Shown piece after piece: positions 12,168-23,732 of a DNA stretch of 64,000 bases; within the stretch, counting starts at the first letter, position 1, and each line of letters begins with the position of its first letter. This DNA is from Oikopleura dioica. Lineage: Eukaryota; Chordata; Appendicularia; Copelata; Oikopleuridae. The stretch lies in the NCBI GenBank assembly GCA_907165135.1, contig OU015567.1, forward strand, positions 5,089,001-5,153,000, read 5' to 3'. A program made the translations under genes and the position numbers. The notes beneath the pieces are model-generated. The model was not told the DNA's origin and ran no database searches. It was given only the letters and a program-made list of their open reading frames with translations.

Positions 12168-15100
12168 TTAACAGGCGATCTTGTCTTTTGCTTCGCCGGG
12201 GCAATCGTAGCCGGGGATTCCTCTTCGTCCATCTGCTTCTGGTCCGGTCTTTTAAAAGGTACCAAATAGAGTTTCCCACAAATTCAAATTGAGGTCTCGC
12301 GGGTCACGTGGCTCCCCGGAAGCAATTCAGAATTACCCTGCAATCAGAGAAAATTGTGAGCGACCCGGGTTAATTCAAATTTACTTTTTCCATTTGCAAC
12401 CATTCCTTTGCTTCGTAAAATGTCTCGTCAACCAAGCAATCTCGAACTCGAACTTGCTTTCCGAAAACGCATTCTCCGACATTTTCCCAGGCAGTCCACT
12501 CGGCACAGGTCAGGTCTACTCCATAGTTGAAGGCTGAAAATGAAAGTTCAAGTTATTACGACATTATTTATTAATAAACAAATGAGACATTTGACATCGT
12601 GATGTCAATAGATCTTGAAATCATCAAAAATCTCTCTGAATGGCTCCAGATGTCGTCAAATGTCAAGAAATGTCTACAAATGTCTCTTAATGTCTGTTAC
12701 GGCGTTGATTTATTTTTTTTAGATTCGACGACATTAATTGACATTTGTGTACATTTCGGGACATTTGAAGACATTTTCAGACATTCAAGACTAACTTAAA
12801 ATTATGAATATTTCAAAACATCGAAAATCATAACAAATGTCTGAGAAATGAATCGAAAACGACTTGTTTTGAGTTTGATAATAATTAGTGCCGATGCTCT
12901 GCAAAACTCGATAACGACTTGTTTGATAGCTTGTCGACATCAAAGCTGATGGTAATTATGATCGAGCGGGTAATTTATATTTAGACACGAGTTCAAGTTC
13001 TTACCAGTTCCTTCCACGACATCGTCGTTTAACCCAGACCAGCGGCAGTGGTCGCCGTCGCACATGCACTCGTAGAACGATGGGGACTTGGCTTTCCAGG
13101 CGGCGAGGGCGGCTCCTTGCATTTGTTTTGGCTGACGAGCACCGCTAGAAAAGAAGCATAAGATGAACGATCAAAGCTCAAAGATGCCCTACCTGCATGT
13201 GACCTTCTTGCATCGCTCTCCAGGGTAGAAGTATTCGTGCCCATCGTTGTCCATGTATTTGTTGTCGCCCCACATGTAGTTCTTTCTGCACCTGTACAAG
13301 TCAAAGATGTCATTTCCTTGGCAGCCTCGTGGGCATTTCGGGATGGCGGAAACAGCGCGATTTTCTAGAGTCAAGAAGATCAATCTCAAAGTTTGAAGGG
13401 ATGAATTATTACCTTGTTTCACCCAGTTGCAGTTCAGGCCAGAAGAATCGCAGGAGCAAATTGCATTGGATTCTGGAGAATGGTTGAAAATGAGATAATA
13501 TATTAATCAAAACTAAACGACATTGACATTTGTGGAGATGTGACGACATTTGGGAATATTTAACGACATTTGGGAACATTTAACGTTATTTGGAAATGTT
13601 TGAAGACATTTGAAGACATTTAACGACATCTTGAGATATTTTGAGACATCTAGCGACATTTAGAGACATTTAAAGACATTGGAAGACATTTAACGACATT
13701 TGGAGACATTTAAAGACATTAAGGTCTTACTTGAAACAGTAGGGTTTTTTCGACTCAAAATCTGTGCTAGGACCCGCAACAGTGACCCTGGATGAGCTTT
13801 AATCCTGAAATAGAACACGTGCTCTGCGTCGGATTTGACTATTTGGCAGGTCACGTCACGGAACCAACTTTTTCTGTCAAACCGCGCGTACTACCAAAAC
13901 TTGTTTCTCTTTGATAACGTCGAAATGAAAAGGGATGAAGGAAAACATTCTTGTATAACAAAATAATGCCCCTGAAGATGTTTCTTTTCAACCATTTCCT
14001 GAAGTATGCGAGTTTTTGCCGTAGCAAGAGATCTGCTCGCAAGTGGTGCCTTCCGCAAAGCGATCGTTTTCCATTGGATTTGTACATTTTTTGAAGTTGA
14101 GCGGTTGGTACTGAAAATAAACTCTAAGTTGTGAAAACAAACGTGCGGACGTGGGATCAGAGACACGACAGTCCAATTTTCAAAACAGCCGTCGCCGAAA
14201 AACCCAAGTTCAAAGCTCAAAAAGCCAAATTCAAAAATTCAAGAAAAAAAAATTTTATTATAATTTATTTTTTTTTATGAAAATTGAGTTGAATCTTAAT
14301 TGATCCAAAAAGAAAAACACGAAAAATTTTAATCCTTTTTCGAAATATTTTTTCGGCAAGCAAAATCTCAGCGCGGCCGAGTTTTTTGAAATAATATTCA
14401 CTTTGCGGCGGCTTGCGGATTCCATCTGATTCCGCCAGCGAGTTAATCGACCCAACACTGAGCTCAAATTCGATGAAATTATTTTTTTTTGAATCAGCGC
14501 TGTTCAACTCATTTTTTCTTAATTTTTTGATGATAACTCTCTTCAGAGTGAAACATCATGGAATATTCTAATTTTTATCTCGAAAACCTTAATTATCGGA
14601 AAAATCAATTTTCAAAAAATCAAACCAACATTATGGGTTTCGATTTTTACCTGGTAAATGTCAGAAAATTGATCATATTTCTGCGTCTTTGGGTCGTAAG
14701 TTCCAACGATGTCGCCCCTCGGGTAGATGCTGCATCCAATGTTTGCTAAACAAAATCAATTAAAAAATGCAGCTTTCAGAAGCTCTCACGGTGGTGGAGC
14801 TCAAACTAGAATTCGGAATGTTATCATTTTCGCGCTAAAAACGTGCCCGGCGCTTATCACCAGCCACCGCAGGTTATGATTTTTATCGGGGGTTCGCAGA
14901 GGGGTACGATATTCTATTTCCGCGAAGGTACAGAATTTTGCCTCTTTTTGGACATGTTTAGAAGGACAACAGCGCGGCGGGTAAAAACGAGCTGGAAACA
15001 CGCGGTCTTAGGACCGGACGAGCGCTTTTCCGAATGCATTAAATATGAGGTCAGGCGTTTAAGCATTTGCATACTAAATACGCAAGAAAGTATATTTCTA

Positions 15101-16460
15101 TTTCTGTTTTCATTTTTTCTGACACTTTGAAAATTCGAAATTTTGAATGTTACATTCACTGACATCATGAGACATCCAAGATCAAAGAGACATAAAATAT
15201 AATGTCAAAATCATCAATTCACAATGTGACATTATCAATGTCAAATATGAAATGTGTTTCAAATGCGTCTTTTAATTCGACATCGAATGTCTTCAAATGT
15301 CAACTGATGCCTAAGAGTACATTTACATTTTAGTTGGCAAGAAGACATTCAAATACATTAAGAGACATCATTTGACATTTAAAGACATTTGAAGACATTT
15401 GAAAACTGATGTCAAATGTTGACTTTTTTAGAGACATCAAAAGATATTCAATTCAAAGTGCAAAGAAAGAAATGTCGTTTTTCAAAAGAAAAAAATAATT
15501 AAAAAAAATTCTTTCCTCCTTCCAATTTCTGGGCCCGGTGCTCGTTTCTTACATCATCAAAAATGCAAGAATCCGTCTTAAACAAGTGTCCGTGACGGGC
15601 CGCTGTCTTAGGAAATAAATTCACGGGATTCTGTCTGACGTAGCTCGCGGTTTTCAAGATAATCTGACGCTTTCGAGCCTTGAAAAAAATCAAAGTTTCG
15701 AAACTAATTGAAAAACAAGAAAACCCGACTTTTTTTAAAGATAAAACTTTTCGAACAACGCTTAAATAGAAGAAGATAAGAAAATCGATGTTAGGCTAGG
15801 TTCAAGCTTATTTTCTCATGATAGCTCATGATATAGCTAGAAAGAAATGGCAGCAATTTTCTAATGCCGAAAATGCTCGAGCCGGTCATGAAGAGATAAT
15901 CCAAATTCCAGTCGGTCCTAATTGCAGTTTCCGAATACACAAGCCTACAATTTCCTTGCCAAAAGTACGAAAACGGGTTATTTTAAAGATAAGCATCCAT
16001 GAATACAGAGTTTCGAACGGACACCATAAAAGGAGTTTTTCTGTGGCAAATTTATAATTTCACTTTTTCAATACCCACGAATAAATTCATTAAGATCCGA
16101 GAATAGTGTCTTGTAACTGAGCGTTTTTTCAAGAAAAAAATAGAACTAAAAGTAGCGCTTTAAAAACCACCGAAATATTTCCAAGGAATCGTAATTCTTC
16201 TGATCTCATGCATTTTCGCGCGACATGGTTTTATCAAAAACTTACAAGAAATTTCGACAAGCGATCCGAAATTAAAGTACTGCGTGTTATCGAATGTACC
16301 CGTATCGGTAGTACCCGGCCGGAGAGAAGATTCTTTCGAGAAAGGATTAAGCTGCTCCCTTGAAAAGTTTGTTGTGGAAATCGAATTTGGGTGTTGGTGA
16401 CACGACTCGCAACCGAAATTGGATAAAGAATAAACCCAATGCAGTGAGCGCGCCTTCTTT
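12168..16460 (-). CDS. Cys-rich secreted repeat protein with TSP1-like module
   Basis: Several clear exons read on the minus strand. The last (12168 to about 12245) encodes GPEADGRRGIPGYDCPGE and ends KIAC-stop. The exon 12385-12533 holds a thrombospondin-1-like module (CAEWTAWENVGEC, then GKQVRVRDC). Others carry a repeated Cys pattern: ECMCDGDHCRW (about 13005-13143), CPRGCQ with YFYPGERCKKVTC (about 13196-13364), ICSCDSSGLNCNW (about 13415-13471), FAEGTTCEQISC (about 14000-14110) and CSIYPRGDIVGTYDPKTQ (about 14652-14747). The most upstream exon seen (about 16251-16460) has CESCHQHPN and ends YFNFGSLVEIS at a GTAAGT donor. Spacing suggests one gene, but it could be two. It is probably secreted; a structural or house-type matrix protein is possible and unproven. 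Start codon and signal peptide were not found. Introns are littered with TGTC/GACA arrays. Confidence 0.5.
12588..12790. repeat. 10-base phased TGTC array, inverted halves
   Basis: ATGTC units (about 12600-12705) at roughly 10-base steps are followed by GACATTT units (about 12730-12785) in the opposite sense. Same architecture as 10098-10246; it lies in an intron of the Cys-rich gene. Confidence 0.7.
13508..13724. repeat. Long GACATTT array
   Basis: About fifteen GACATTT-type units run in one orientation (ACGACATTTGGGAACATTTA and variants), mostly 10-12 bases apart. This copy lacks the opposite-sense half. It lies in an intron of the Cys-rich gene. Confidence 0.75.
15147..15475. repeat. Mixed TGTC/GACA array
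   Basis: GACATC, ATGTC and GACATTT units are scattered over about 330 bases, with a dense GACATTT run at about 15340-15405. It is the most decayed array of the family seen here. Confidence 0.6.
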
Positions 16461-16526
16461 TTATGCGCGGGTTCTATTTTTTATGAAACAAATTCGACAT
16501 CGAAATTAAGGGTTTCACAGCCTTTA

Positions 16527-16778
16527 GTGATACCCTTATTTTGAGTCCCCTACAGTTAAAAATCGTGTTAAGATAAGGATGTGTCAGAAATCGACGAAAA
16601 ATCTCGACAAATTTTGCGTGGGCGGTTTTTTGGTTGCTGATTGGTCAGTCTGCCGGATCCAGGCTTCTGATTGGTTGAAACTTTCAACGAAAAATTTGTC
16701 GGGATTTTTGTCGTTTCCTGACTCCTTCCCTCCTTAACACCATTTATAACAGTGCGAGAATTAAAATAAGGGTATCAC
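16527..16778. mobile_element. MITE with GTGATACCCTTATTTT ends
   Basis: The left end GTGATACCCTTATTTT is the exact inverse of the right end AAAATAAGGGTATCAC, and both are flanked by TA (16525-16526 and 16779-16780). The 252-base element contains two CTGATTGG boxes 38 bases apart. Its interior matches the copy at about 32530-32650. Confidence 0.85.
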
Positions 16779-17292
16779 TAGCTTAACTCGATGATTTGAA
16801 AAAGTTTCGGAAAACAAGAAGCGTTCTTTTACGTGACCTCTTTGATTTCGCGTGCACGTCGAAGTCCTTTCTTACAAATCCTCGAAAATCTTTGTTGATC
16901 CTTAAAATGCCCGGCAATTTATTCTCCCGAAGGATCAGTCAATTGACCCCTCAAAATGCTTCATGTTTCAGCTGAAAACAAAAAAAAGAACTTTGAAGGA
17001 CGAAAAATAGCTTGTTTTGTAATTGGTCAAGCTAACAACTGTGTTCAAATTCTTGACCCCCTAGCACGTCACTTTCTCATGTCGCTTCTGACATTCTAGC
17101 GCTCAGAGCCCAAAGCTCAAAAACCCGCAAGGACGGATTTCTTTGCGGCGATGATGCTCCACCATCAAAAAAGAGAGTCACCCTTCCATGCTTTGACCGC
17201 ATAATTTCAGGACGCGCCTGTCGGTTTTCAGAAACGCTTACGCCCTGGTTGGCAACCAGCACGTAATTCTGTTTATTTTGTAAAGTGAATTA

Positions 17293-17854
17293 CAGTGAAA
17301 CCCCAACTTAAGGCCCAGCAACTTAAGGCCACTTTTTTGAAAAAAACCCAAAATCTGTCATCCGAAAAAAATCCAACTTAAGGCCACTTTTTTCCATTTT
17401 TATTCACAGTAAGTAAATCGCAGGAAAACAGGCGAGAAATGGGGAAGATAAGATATTTTTCGTAAAAATTTTCTTGGAATTTCTTTCATATATGTTATAA
17501 AGAAACTTTTATAGTTGAAACTGTCTGTAGACATGATAATAACGAGAAAAAAATTCTAAATTTTGATTCATCAAGGAAAAATTAAAACCGTGAAATTTGA
17601 GTTTACAGGCCTGCAAAGCCTGTGAAACCCGTAAAACAGGACCTGTTCCTGTGTTTTTTATCCTGTCCTGTTTCCAGATGGGCCAAAAAAAATCCCTGTT
17701 CCTGTGTACAGGATTCCGAGGCCAGATTCAGTCCCTTGCTCCAGAAATAGAAAAATTTTAGCGTCATCCAACTTAGTTGGAGAATCACCCAACTTAAGGC
17801 CACTTTTCAAATTAGCTGTCATCCAAAAAGTGGCCTTAAGTTGGGGTTTCACTG
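17293..17854. mobile_element. Tc1/mariner-type MITE, CAGTGAAACC ends
   Basis: The left end CAGTGAAACCCCAACTTAAG and right end CTTAAGTTGGGGTTTCACTG are perfect inverses, flanked by TA on both sides. A second internal CAACTTAAGGCCAC copy lies near each end. The 562 bases hold no transposase frame, so it must have been moved by an enzyme encoded elsewhere. Confidence 0.9.
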
Positions 17855-17937
17855 TACTTACCGCCCTGTCAGCCGGCTAAAACCACTTTTTCCCGAATGA
17901 AGAAAAATTATATTCAATCCAAAATAGAGTCCAAATC

Positions 17938-18088
17938 TTCTTTCGTAGAAAATGATCTGCTCAAGAGCCGAGAAGCCGCTTGCGGCTTCGAGTCAAATTG
18001 AAAAAGCCGCTCTTTGCGCGGCTCAATTAATATTTACTCGAAGCCACAAGCAGCTTTTCGTTTAAGAGCAAATAATTTTCTACGAAAG
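17938..18088. repeat. Inverted-repeat element with GCGGCTT core
   Basis: Arms CTTTCGTAGAAAATGATCTG and the inverse ..AAATAATTTTCTACGAAAG surround a core of GAAGCCGCTTGCGGCTTC and GCCGCTCTTTGCGCGGC palindromes. Confidence 0.75.
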
Positions 18089-18608
18089 AAATTTATGACT
18101 TAACGAATTTTTAAAAAAGCCGCTTGCGGTTTTGAGTAAATCTGGCATACAGGTTTTCTACACAAGTTTCCAAGCCAAAATATTAAGGAGCCAGAGGTTA
18201 TTTAAACTAAAAACAATATTTTCGGATATTAACCGGGTCTATTCTACCCCCTTACTTGTAGAATACTATCACCGAATACTATCAGTTCCTGATCCTTTCC
18301 AGAGCCAGAGGGAGCCTCCGGAGACAACCTTTGTTTTAAGAAAACCTCCTTATCTCTTGGCGATAAGACGGAGCGCAGCGGGGGATAGCGAGTACGGAAT
18401 GAGGCAGTCTGCGGTAGAAAGTTGATAAACAAAAGATTTGGAAGTCAAGAATGACTTCTTAGACAGCGGTTTTTTCTTTTGATTAAAGAAAAACATGAAC
18501 TCGTGGCTTTTCAAAATATACATTTTTGGCAAAAAAAGTAGCAAAAAAATCATGTTTCTTTTTCTCAAGAAAAAGCTTTTTCTAAAAGGTATTTCTTATC
18601 TGCGACAG

Positions 18609-18813
18609 TTTCGAGCAGCAAAGAAGCCTAAGACCCGTCTTGGGCGGAGTGGCTGAACAAGCACAAGTAGCCTCGTCACAGAATTCACGAGCGTCATTAG
18701 TCCGGAACGTTGGTGGAGTACCATCACTCAACAAATATCCGCGACACGGAGCCGGGCGCCTTAATCTTTCGACGTACGATTCCTCGCGCTCACGAAAATT
18801 TGTTTCTCATTAG
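18609..18813 (+). CDS. Orphan terminal exon, unknown protein
   Basis: A TTCTTATCTGCGACAG acceptor is followed by an open frame of about 68 codons with balanced composition (LRPVLGGVAEQAQVASSQN, then VRNVGGVPSLNKYPRHGAG), ending TAG at 18811. An AATAAA follows at 18819. The frame is richer in GC than its surroundings, which suggests coding. No upstream exon could be identified with confidence, and no family is recognised. Confidence 0.4.
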
Positions 18814-18818
18814 ATTCA

Positions 18819-18824
18819 ATAAAC
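18819..18824 (+). terminator. Candidate poly(A) signal
   Basis: AATAAA lies six bases after the stop of the orphan exon ending at 18813. Confidence 0.4.
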
Positions 18825-19001
18825 GTGGTACTTTGGATTCTCATTATCGCGGTTTGGCCGAAAATTGAAGAAGTGGATCTACCTCGAAATTTTACCACAA
18901 ATCTGAGCTGATTTTTTGTTCAAAAATAAAATCCAGTTTCTCCTTCAAAAGTTGGCAAAGTCATTTTTCTCCGTCTCAAATTGCCTTTCTCCATTTTCTA
19001 T

Positions 19002-19008
19002 TATATAA
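19002..19008 (+). promoter_or_regulatory. Candidate TATA box
   Basis: TATATAA is preceded by a pyrimidine-rich stretch and followed about 30 bases later by GC-richer sequence with coding character. It would serve the gene at about 19030-19601. Confidence 0.4.
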
Positions 19009-19029
19009 GCTCCCCTCAATCAGCACGTC

Positions 19030-19601
19030 CGCTCGCAACCGCAAAACAACCACTCACGAGCACGTGGTGTTTTTCGAAGCTCAAGAGGAGCAGCGCGCTC
19101 GTGATGATCATGAGCAGCTCGCGGCGGCGTGGATAACGTTCAAAGCGCCATTTTCACAAGTAAATATTTTGGAAACGAAGTACTGCTTCGCGGCGACGGG
19201 AAAACTATAAATTTTCGGGCGCGGAGGAAATTTTGGAAAAATTTGGCGACGACAAGCACGTGCTTTGCGGGGAGGAGGAGGAGGAAAGATGGGTGACAGG
19301 CTGTTTAGAGAGGTGTTGACCGTTTTCGAGGAAGTTTTTTATAAAAAAATTTGAAGAAAAAAACTTCGAACTCCGCATGGTTAAGAAAATTCATTCGATT
19401 TTGAAGGGCGTGGTTCGTTTTTGAACCCCCATGCCATTTCGAGGCGTTGGAATTTCTCTCAAGCTTACGTAATTAACGAAGAAATGAGCTCAAAATATTT
19501 TTAGAAGACATCCTCCAGCTCAAGTCAGAAAGAAGACTGTTAGAATCGCCGTCAAACGAAGCCTGAAATCGATATACAGGAGACGAATAAGAAGTTTGTA
19601 A
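19030..19601 (+). CDS. Small gene with basic C-terminus, unknown
   Basis: Two pieces join cleanly. An exon ending at 19312 encodes AEEILEKFGDDKHVLCG, an acidic run and RWVTGCLE. It is followed by a GTGTTGACC donor and, after 192 bases, a TTTTTAG acceptor. The last exon (19505-19601) encodes RHPPAQVRKKTVRIAVKR and ends YRRRIRSL-stop. An upstream open stretch (about 19035-19159) contains EHVVFFEAQEEQRARDDHEQ and ends at a GTAAAT, but its phase does not match, so the start is unresolved. An acidic then strongly basic layout may suggest nucleic acid contact; no family is recognised. Confidence 0.4.
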
Positions 19602-21487
19602 CAGAGGCTTTTTGACTTGCGGCTTGTTTGACTAAGTGCTGGGAATTTTGCTTCCACGGGGTAGATCACTGATACTCTTGACTTTCTACGCTGGAATTTT
19701 TCGTATCGACATGACTTTCAAGAGAACTATTCTAGAGATAAAGGGGATGTGGAAGGAGATTCATTATTGGTTTAATTTTTAAAGTTTTTCCGAAAAAATA
19801 TATAAGCAAGGGAGATCCTTAATTCTCAATTATAAAAAAACTATCAAATTTGAGTCGAAAATGTCTAGCAGACATTTCGATGTCACATTGTCTACAAACA
19901 TGCAGAAAATAATACAGTCAAAACGCACGATTCCGGAACGCACAATTCCGGAGATTTTCGACAAAAAATCGAACTTCGGGCATTTTTTAAGAAAAATACG
20001 GGGAATCTCAGCTTGTGTTTTTGATTTTTTCATGTTTTTCTGTAAAAGAAATGTCCGTTTTATGAAATTTTTGCCTTTTCTTGGCATTTTCAAAGGAGGA
20101 AACCTCGAAAACTCGGTTTCGGCCTCTAGGTTCGGCCATAGTGAGCTTGGTCCAATAAAAACAGATTTTTTGAGAGGAGAAAAATTTTTCGAAAATCCGC
20201 ACAATTCCGGAGATTTTGCCATTTTCGCTGAAAAAAGTTCCGGAATTGTGCGTTTTGACTGTATGCTGTTCGATGATAATAATCGTACGCCGTAAAATAA
20301 ATCAAATATATGCAAAAATATGTAAAAACCATGCTCTCGCATAAGAAAACACATGTATCAAAAATATCTATTACGAAGCCTCACAATACCCTATCGTTTC
20401 TTTTCCGCGAATTTTTCGTTGAACCGCGCGCTGTAGTTTCAAGAGTCTTGAATACTTGATGCAACTTTGTACTTGTGTCAGTATTAGCGAGGTCTTAAGA
20501 AAGGAGTGCCCCGCGTTACTCATACTTTGAAGAGTTTATGTTGTGTTTTTGCTCAGTTCATGAAATTGAGGAGCTTTGAAATATATACATTCATCTTATT
20601 CTCGAGAATGATCATTAATTTTAATTGATCTGCTGATCGCAGATGTTACTTAGAGAGAATTCAATTAACGGTTCTTGAGCGGTAAGAAATTGCAAGTGTT
20701 AATACAAGCAAATTAATTGATGACAAAGAGAGCTCTATTTTTGCAAAGAAAATCGTTGAACAAGGAGTTGAAGCACCGTAAAATTTGTAATAACAATTGA
20801 CTTGAATCGTGACTCGAAAATTGACATGTGTTAAGCAACCCTCCACATCTGCGCCTTCAATTATCGGATTCATTGAATAAAAAATTGACGTCTACAAAAT
20901 TTTCGGTCATCAAAGGTAGTACCCTTAGGGACTGAGAAAACTGATAAGGAGAAGTTTTGACCAATAAAAATCAATATTTTTGCCAAAATTGGGGTAAATT
21001 CGTCAATTTTCGGCGAAAAGTCCAATTTTCAAACGCAATTTTGAGGGTGAAGGAGTCGAGATAGACCCCCAAAAAATGAAGCCTCAAAATCCTTTTTCGA
21101 CCCGTAGAATCCATTTCCGCGGTCAAAATTTAAAAATACCGAAATTTGATTTTTCGAAAAAAGCTGACGGGGGGCCCTTAAAGCTCAAAATTGACCAAAA
21201 ACAGGGTGGAACTGGCTGAATAACTTAACTAAGTTAACCCCGCGATTATCAAATTCTCCGCCCGGTTATGCTTTCCCAAGGCTTTGAAAGAGGTTCTTGG
21301 GAAGTTTTTATTTTCAACAATTTTCAATTTTTCGGAAAAAGAAGAAAAACTCCTTGTTTTTGCAAAAATGCAGCTTTGACCGCGGCCATCTTTTTCTAAT
21401 GCGCGAGCCAAATTTATGATTTTAGACCATGTTTTTGCTCGGTCGATTCGACCACGTGACTAATAGTCGAAAAAGTTGACCTTCTAG
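19602..21487. other. Intergenic, one clear MITE
   Basis: Besides the element at 19915-20261, I see only AT-rich sequence and a GGTAGTACCCTTAGGGAC-type repeat edge near 20917. The long open frames on both strands at 19830-20354 lie mostly within the MITE and are not genes. Confidence 0.5.
19915..20261. mobile_element. Tc1/mariner-type MITE, CAGTCAAAACGCAC ends
   Basis: The left end CAGTCAAAACGCACGATTCC and right end ..GGAATTGTGCGTTTTGACTG are inverses with one mismatch, flanked by TA on both sides. Extra GCACAATTCCGGAGATTTT copies occur inside both ends. It is 347 bases long, with no transposase. Confidence 0.9.
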
Positions 21488-21647
21488 TTCAAGAAACAAG
21501 CGTTTTTTCTTCGAGTTGCAAAGTGGCACCTGCCAAGAAGAATTTCACAAATCCGATCAGAGCGATTTCGATCAGGCCCCACTCCCTGGCAATATTTTCA
21601 TCCCTCCCGCGATAATCATGTTTTACAACTTGGCCAGTCCTACGAAG
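21488..21647 (+). CDS. Orphan internal exon, unknown protein
   Basis: The interval runs from a TTCTAG acceptor to a CGAAG/GTACGT donor and has coding-like composition. One frame reads ELQSGTCQEEFHKSDQSDFD, then APLPGNIFIPPAIIMFYNLA. A second frame is also open throughout (RVAKWHLPRRISQIRSERF); if the ATG at 21429 (MFLLGRFDH) is joined through a GT-AG intron of about 50 bases, that second frame is used. I cannot choose between them. No downstream exon was found. Confidence 0.35.
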
Positions 21648-23732
21648 GTACGTCGCTTATTCGACGTTTTTAATGATAAGACTAGAAGTAATTAAAATTT
21701 TTATCTTATCGCGCAAACCATAATTTGAGCTGATTTTTGGAAAAAACGTTCCATAAAACCGCTGACATCAAATTCAATGTAGAAATTATTAATTTTTGGC
21801 GATGTTCGCGAAAAATCGTCTTTTTGTATAAAATATTTTGAGAGCAAATTTTGCTACCGGATTTGCAAATTGTCGTCCAGAGTTCAAGTGAAATTAGAAA
21901 TTAGGAAGTTTTGCATTCAAATAAAACGCAGAAAAAATTTGCTTGTGCTGTCGATTAGTAATTTTTGATGAAAAATTTTCTGAAAAAATTCTTCGAAATT
22001 TTTAATTTTGGCTTCCAAAAGAAATTGATAAAGGTCTGATTTTATTATTTCTGAAAAAAAATAAGGGTGTCACTATGTAAATTGTTGGAGAAAAAGCTGA
22101 AGGAAAATTGCGCTTTTTGATTTATACCCCCTTAAAATCGACCTGTCAAATTTCAAAAGTCACTATCGAAACCGCAATGTGTCGAGCACGTTTCGAGTCC
22201 TTGCATATCTCGAAATATATTTCCCCTCAAAAGTGGTATTCTAGCACTGATAACTGAAGTTAGTCGTCGCGCTTTCTCCTGCTGCTCGAGGTCGAGCAGG
22301 TCAGATAGCGCGGCGACCCGCTTTTGTTGTAGATATTCAGTGATTTGACAGGGCGAGCGCTCTCGGCATGCGCGATATGCTAACAACAGGCGAGCCTAAA
22401 TGCGTTCCGAGGTAATTATCGCAGCCGCTGCTTCCGGCTCAGGGTTAACCCAAGAATAAAATGAGCCAGGGAGGTGGAATTTAAAAGGCCCTTGTTTATT
22501 CCTTTATGCAACTTTCGCCTTTGCTCGACATTCAATGAAAATAACCTGATTCAGGATTTTTCGGCAGGTTGCCGAGCCCTGAGCCAGATAAATAAGGGCG
22601 TGTCGTTGATAAGAAGATTGTTCAAAATTTGTCAAAATAAATCTTGCCATTCTGATCGCTCTATTTTTTGATTATGATAATATACTTTCATTAATAGTTT
22701 ATTTCTCTTGCTCAAGAAAAGAGAACAAAATTGAGGGTATTATTATTCCCCTGGTTCCTTGTAAAAACATGTCAAGTCTGGCTAAACCGGAAAGACAAAG
22801 TTTCCAGAAGCGCTGCCCTGTGTTTTTGAAAGCGAGGGATGAGCCAAAACCTGCGACGACCGGGTTCAGGATTTGCGAAGGAAGCGCTCGAAAGATAATT
22901 TTTCGCTCTGTTCCGATAAGTCGTGGATTTGGAAAGAGGGCTTGACCGGGCGGCGAAAAATTCTTTAGAGCATCATGCGCTTTGATAAGGCTGATAAGGC
23001 TTGTCGACAGGAATGTAGTGTAAACGTGAATATGAGAAGATTTACAGTAGTTTACTCAAAAGCCAGAAAAACCTTGAATGAAAGCTGCGGCCTCTTCGAG
23101 CGGCTTTTTTCGAGCGGCTTTTTTCGAGCGGCTTTTTCGAGCACGAAAAACGCAAAATCAATAACTTTCCAATTCAGAAAAAAAATAGAATGTTTTTTCT
23201 AAATGACACGTCTTAGAGCAACTCGAGTCGCTCTAGAACCACGCACCTTGACCACCACAGTCGAGGACCGCAGGAAATGCAGATAAGAGCCCATAATAGC
23301 TGTTCCAATTCTGATAAGGTCGATGTGCATATTTGGCTTTTGATCAACATCGCCCGCGAAAAGTTCAACTCCTTTCTTTCTCCAAAAAGCAGAAAATTTT
23401 TCATTTTCGCATTTTACGATTTTGTTTTTGCGGCTTTTTCGTTTTCGTTAATTCGTAAATACGAATGAAAAAAATGCGGAGAAGCGCATGTTTCTATTCC
23501 TTGTCACGTGGAACGCGAGAGGCATGTTTCTAGAGAAGGAGCTCCTTGCTTTGGATTTTTATTAAAATTCCAAGGTGATTGCAGCTTGTAGAAAATTGCA
23601 CCCAGGAGCGTTAAATTCAATCCAATCTCATTTTTCAAAGGAACAATTTTTTTTCAAAATTTGTTTCTTGGAGTTCAAATATCTCGGAAGAAAAAATGCC
23701 CACCCCCTCAAAAAACTGGCGAGGGTTCTTTC

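Larger units (their letters stand above)
16461..18608. other. Transposon-rich intergenic region
   Basis: No convincing exon. The region is mostly made of three inverted-repeat elements (16527, 17293 and 17938). Confidence 0.55.

Noticed and set aside
19830-20354. Overlapping open frames of 174 and 144 codons on opposite strands
   Set aside because: They lie almost wholly within a 347-base TA-flanked inverted-repeat element and mirror each other.
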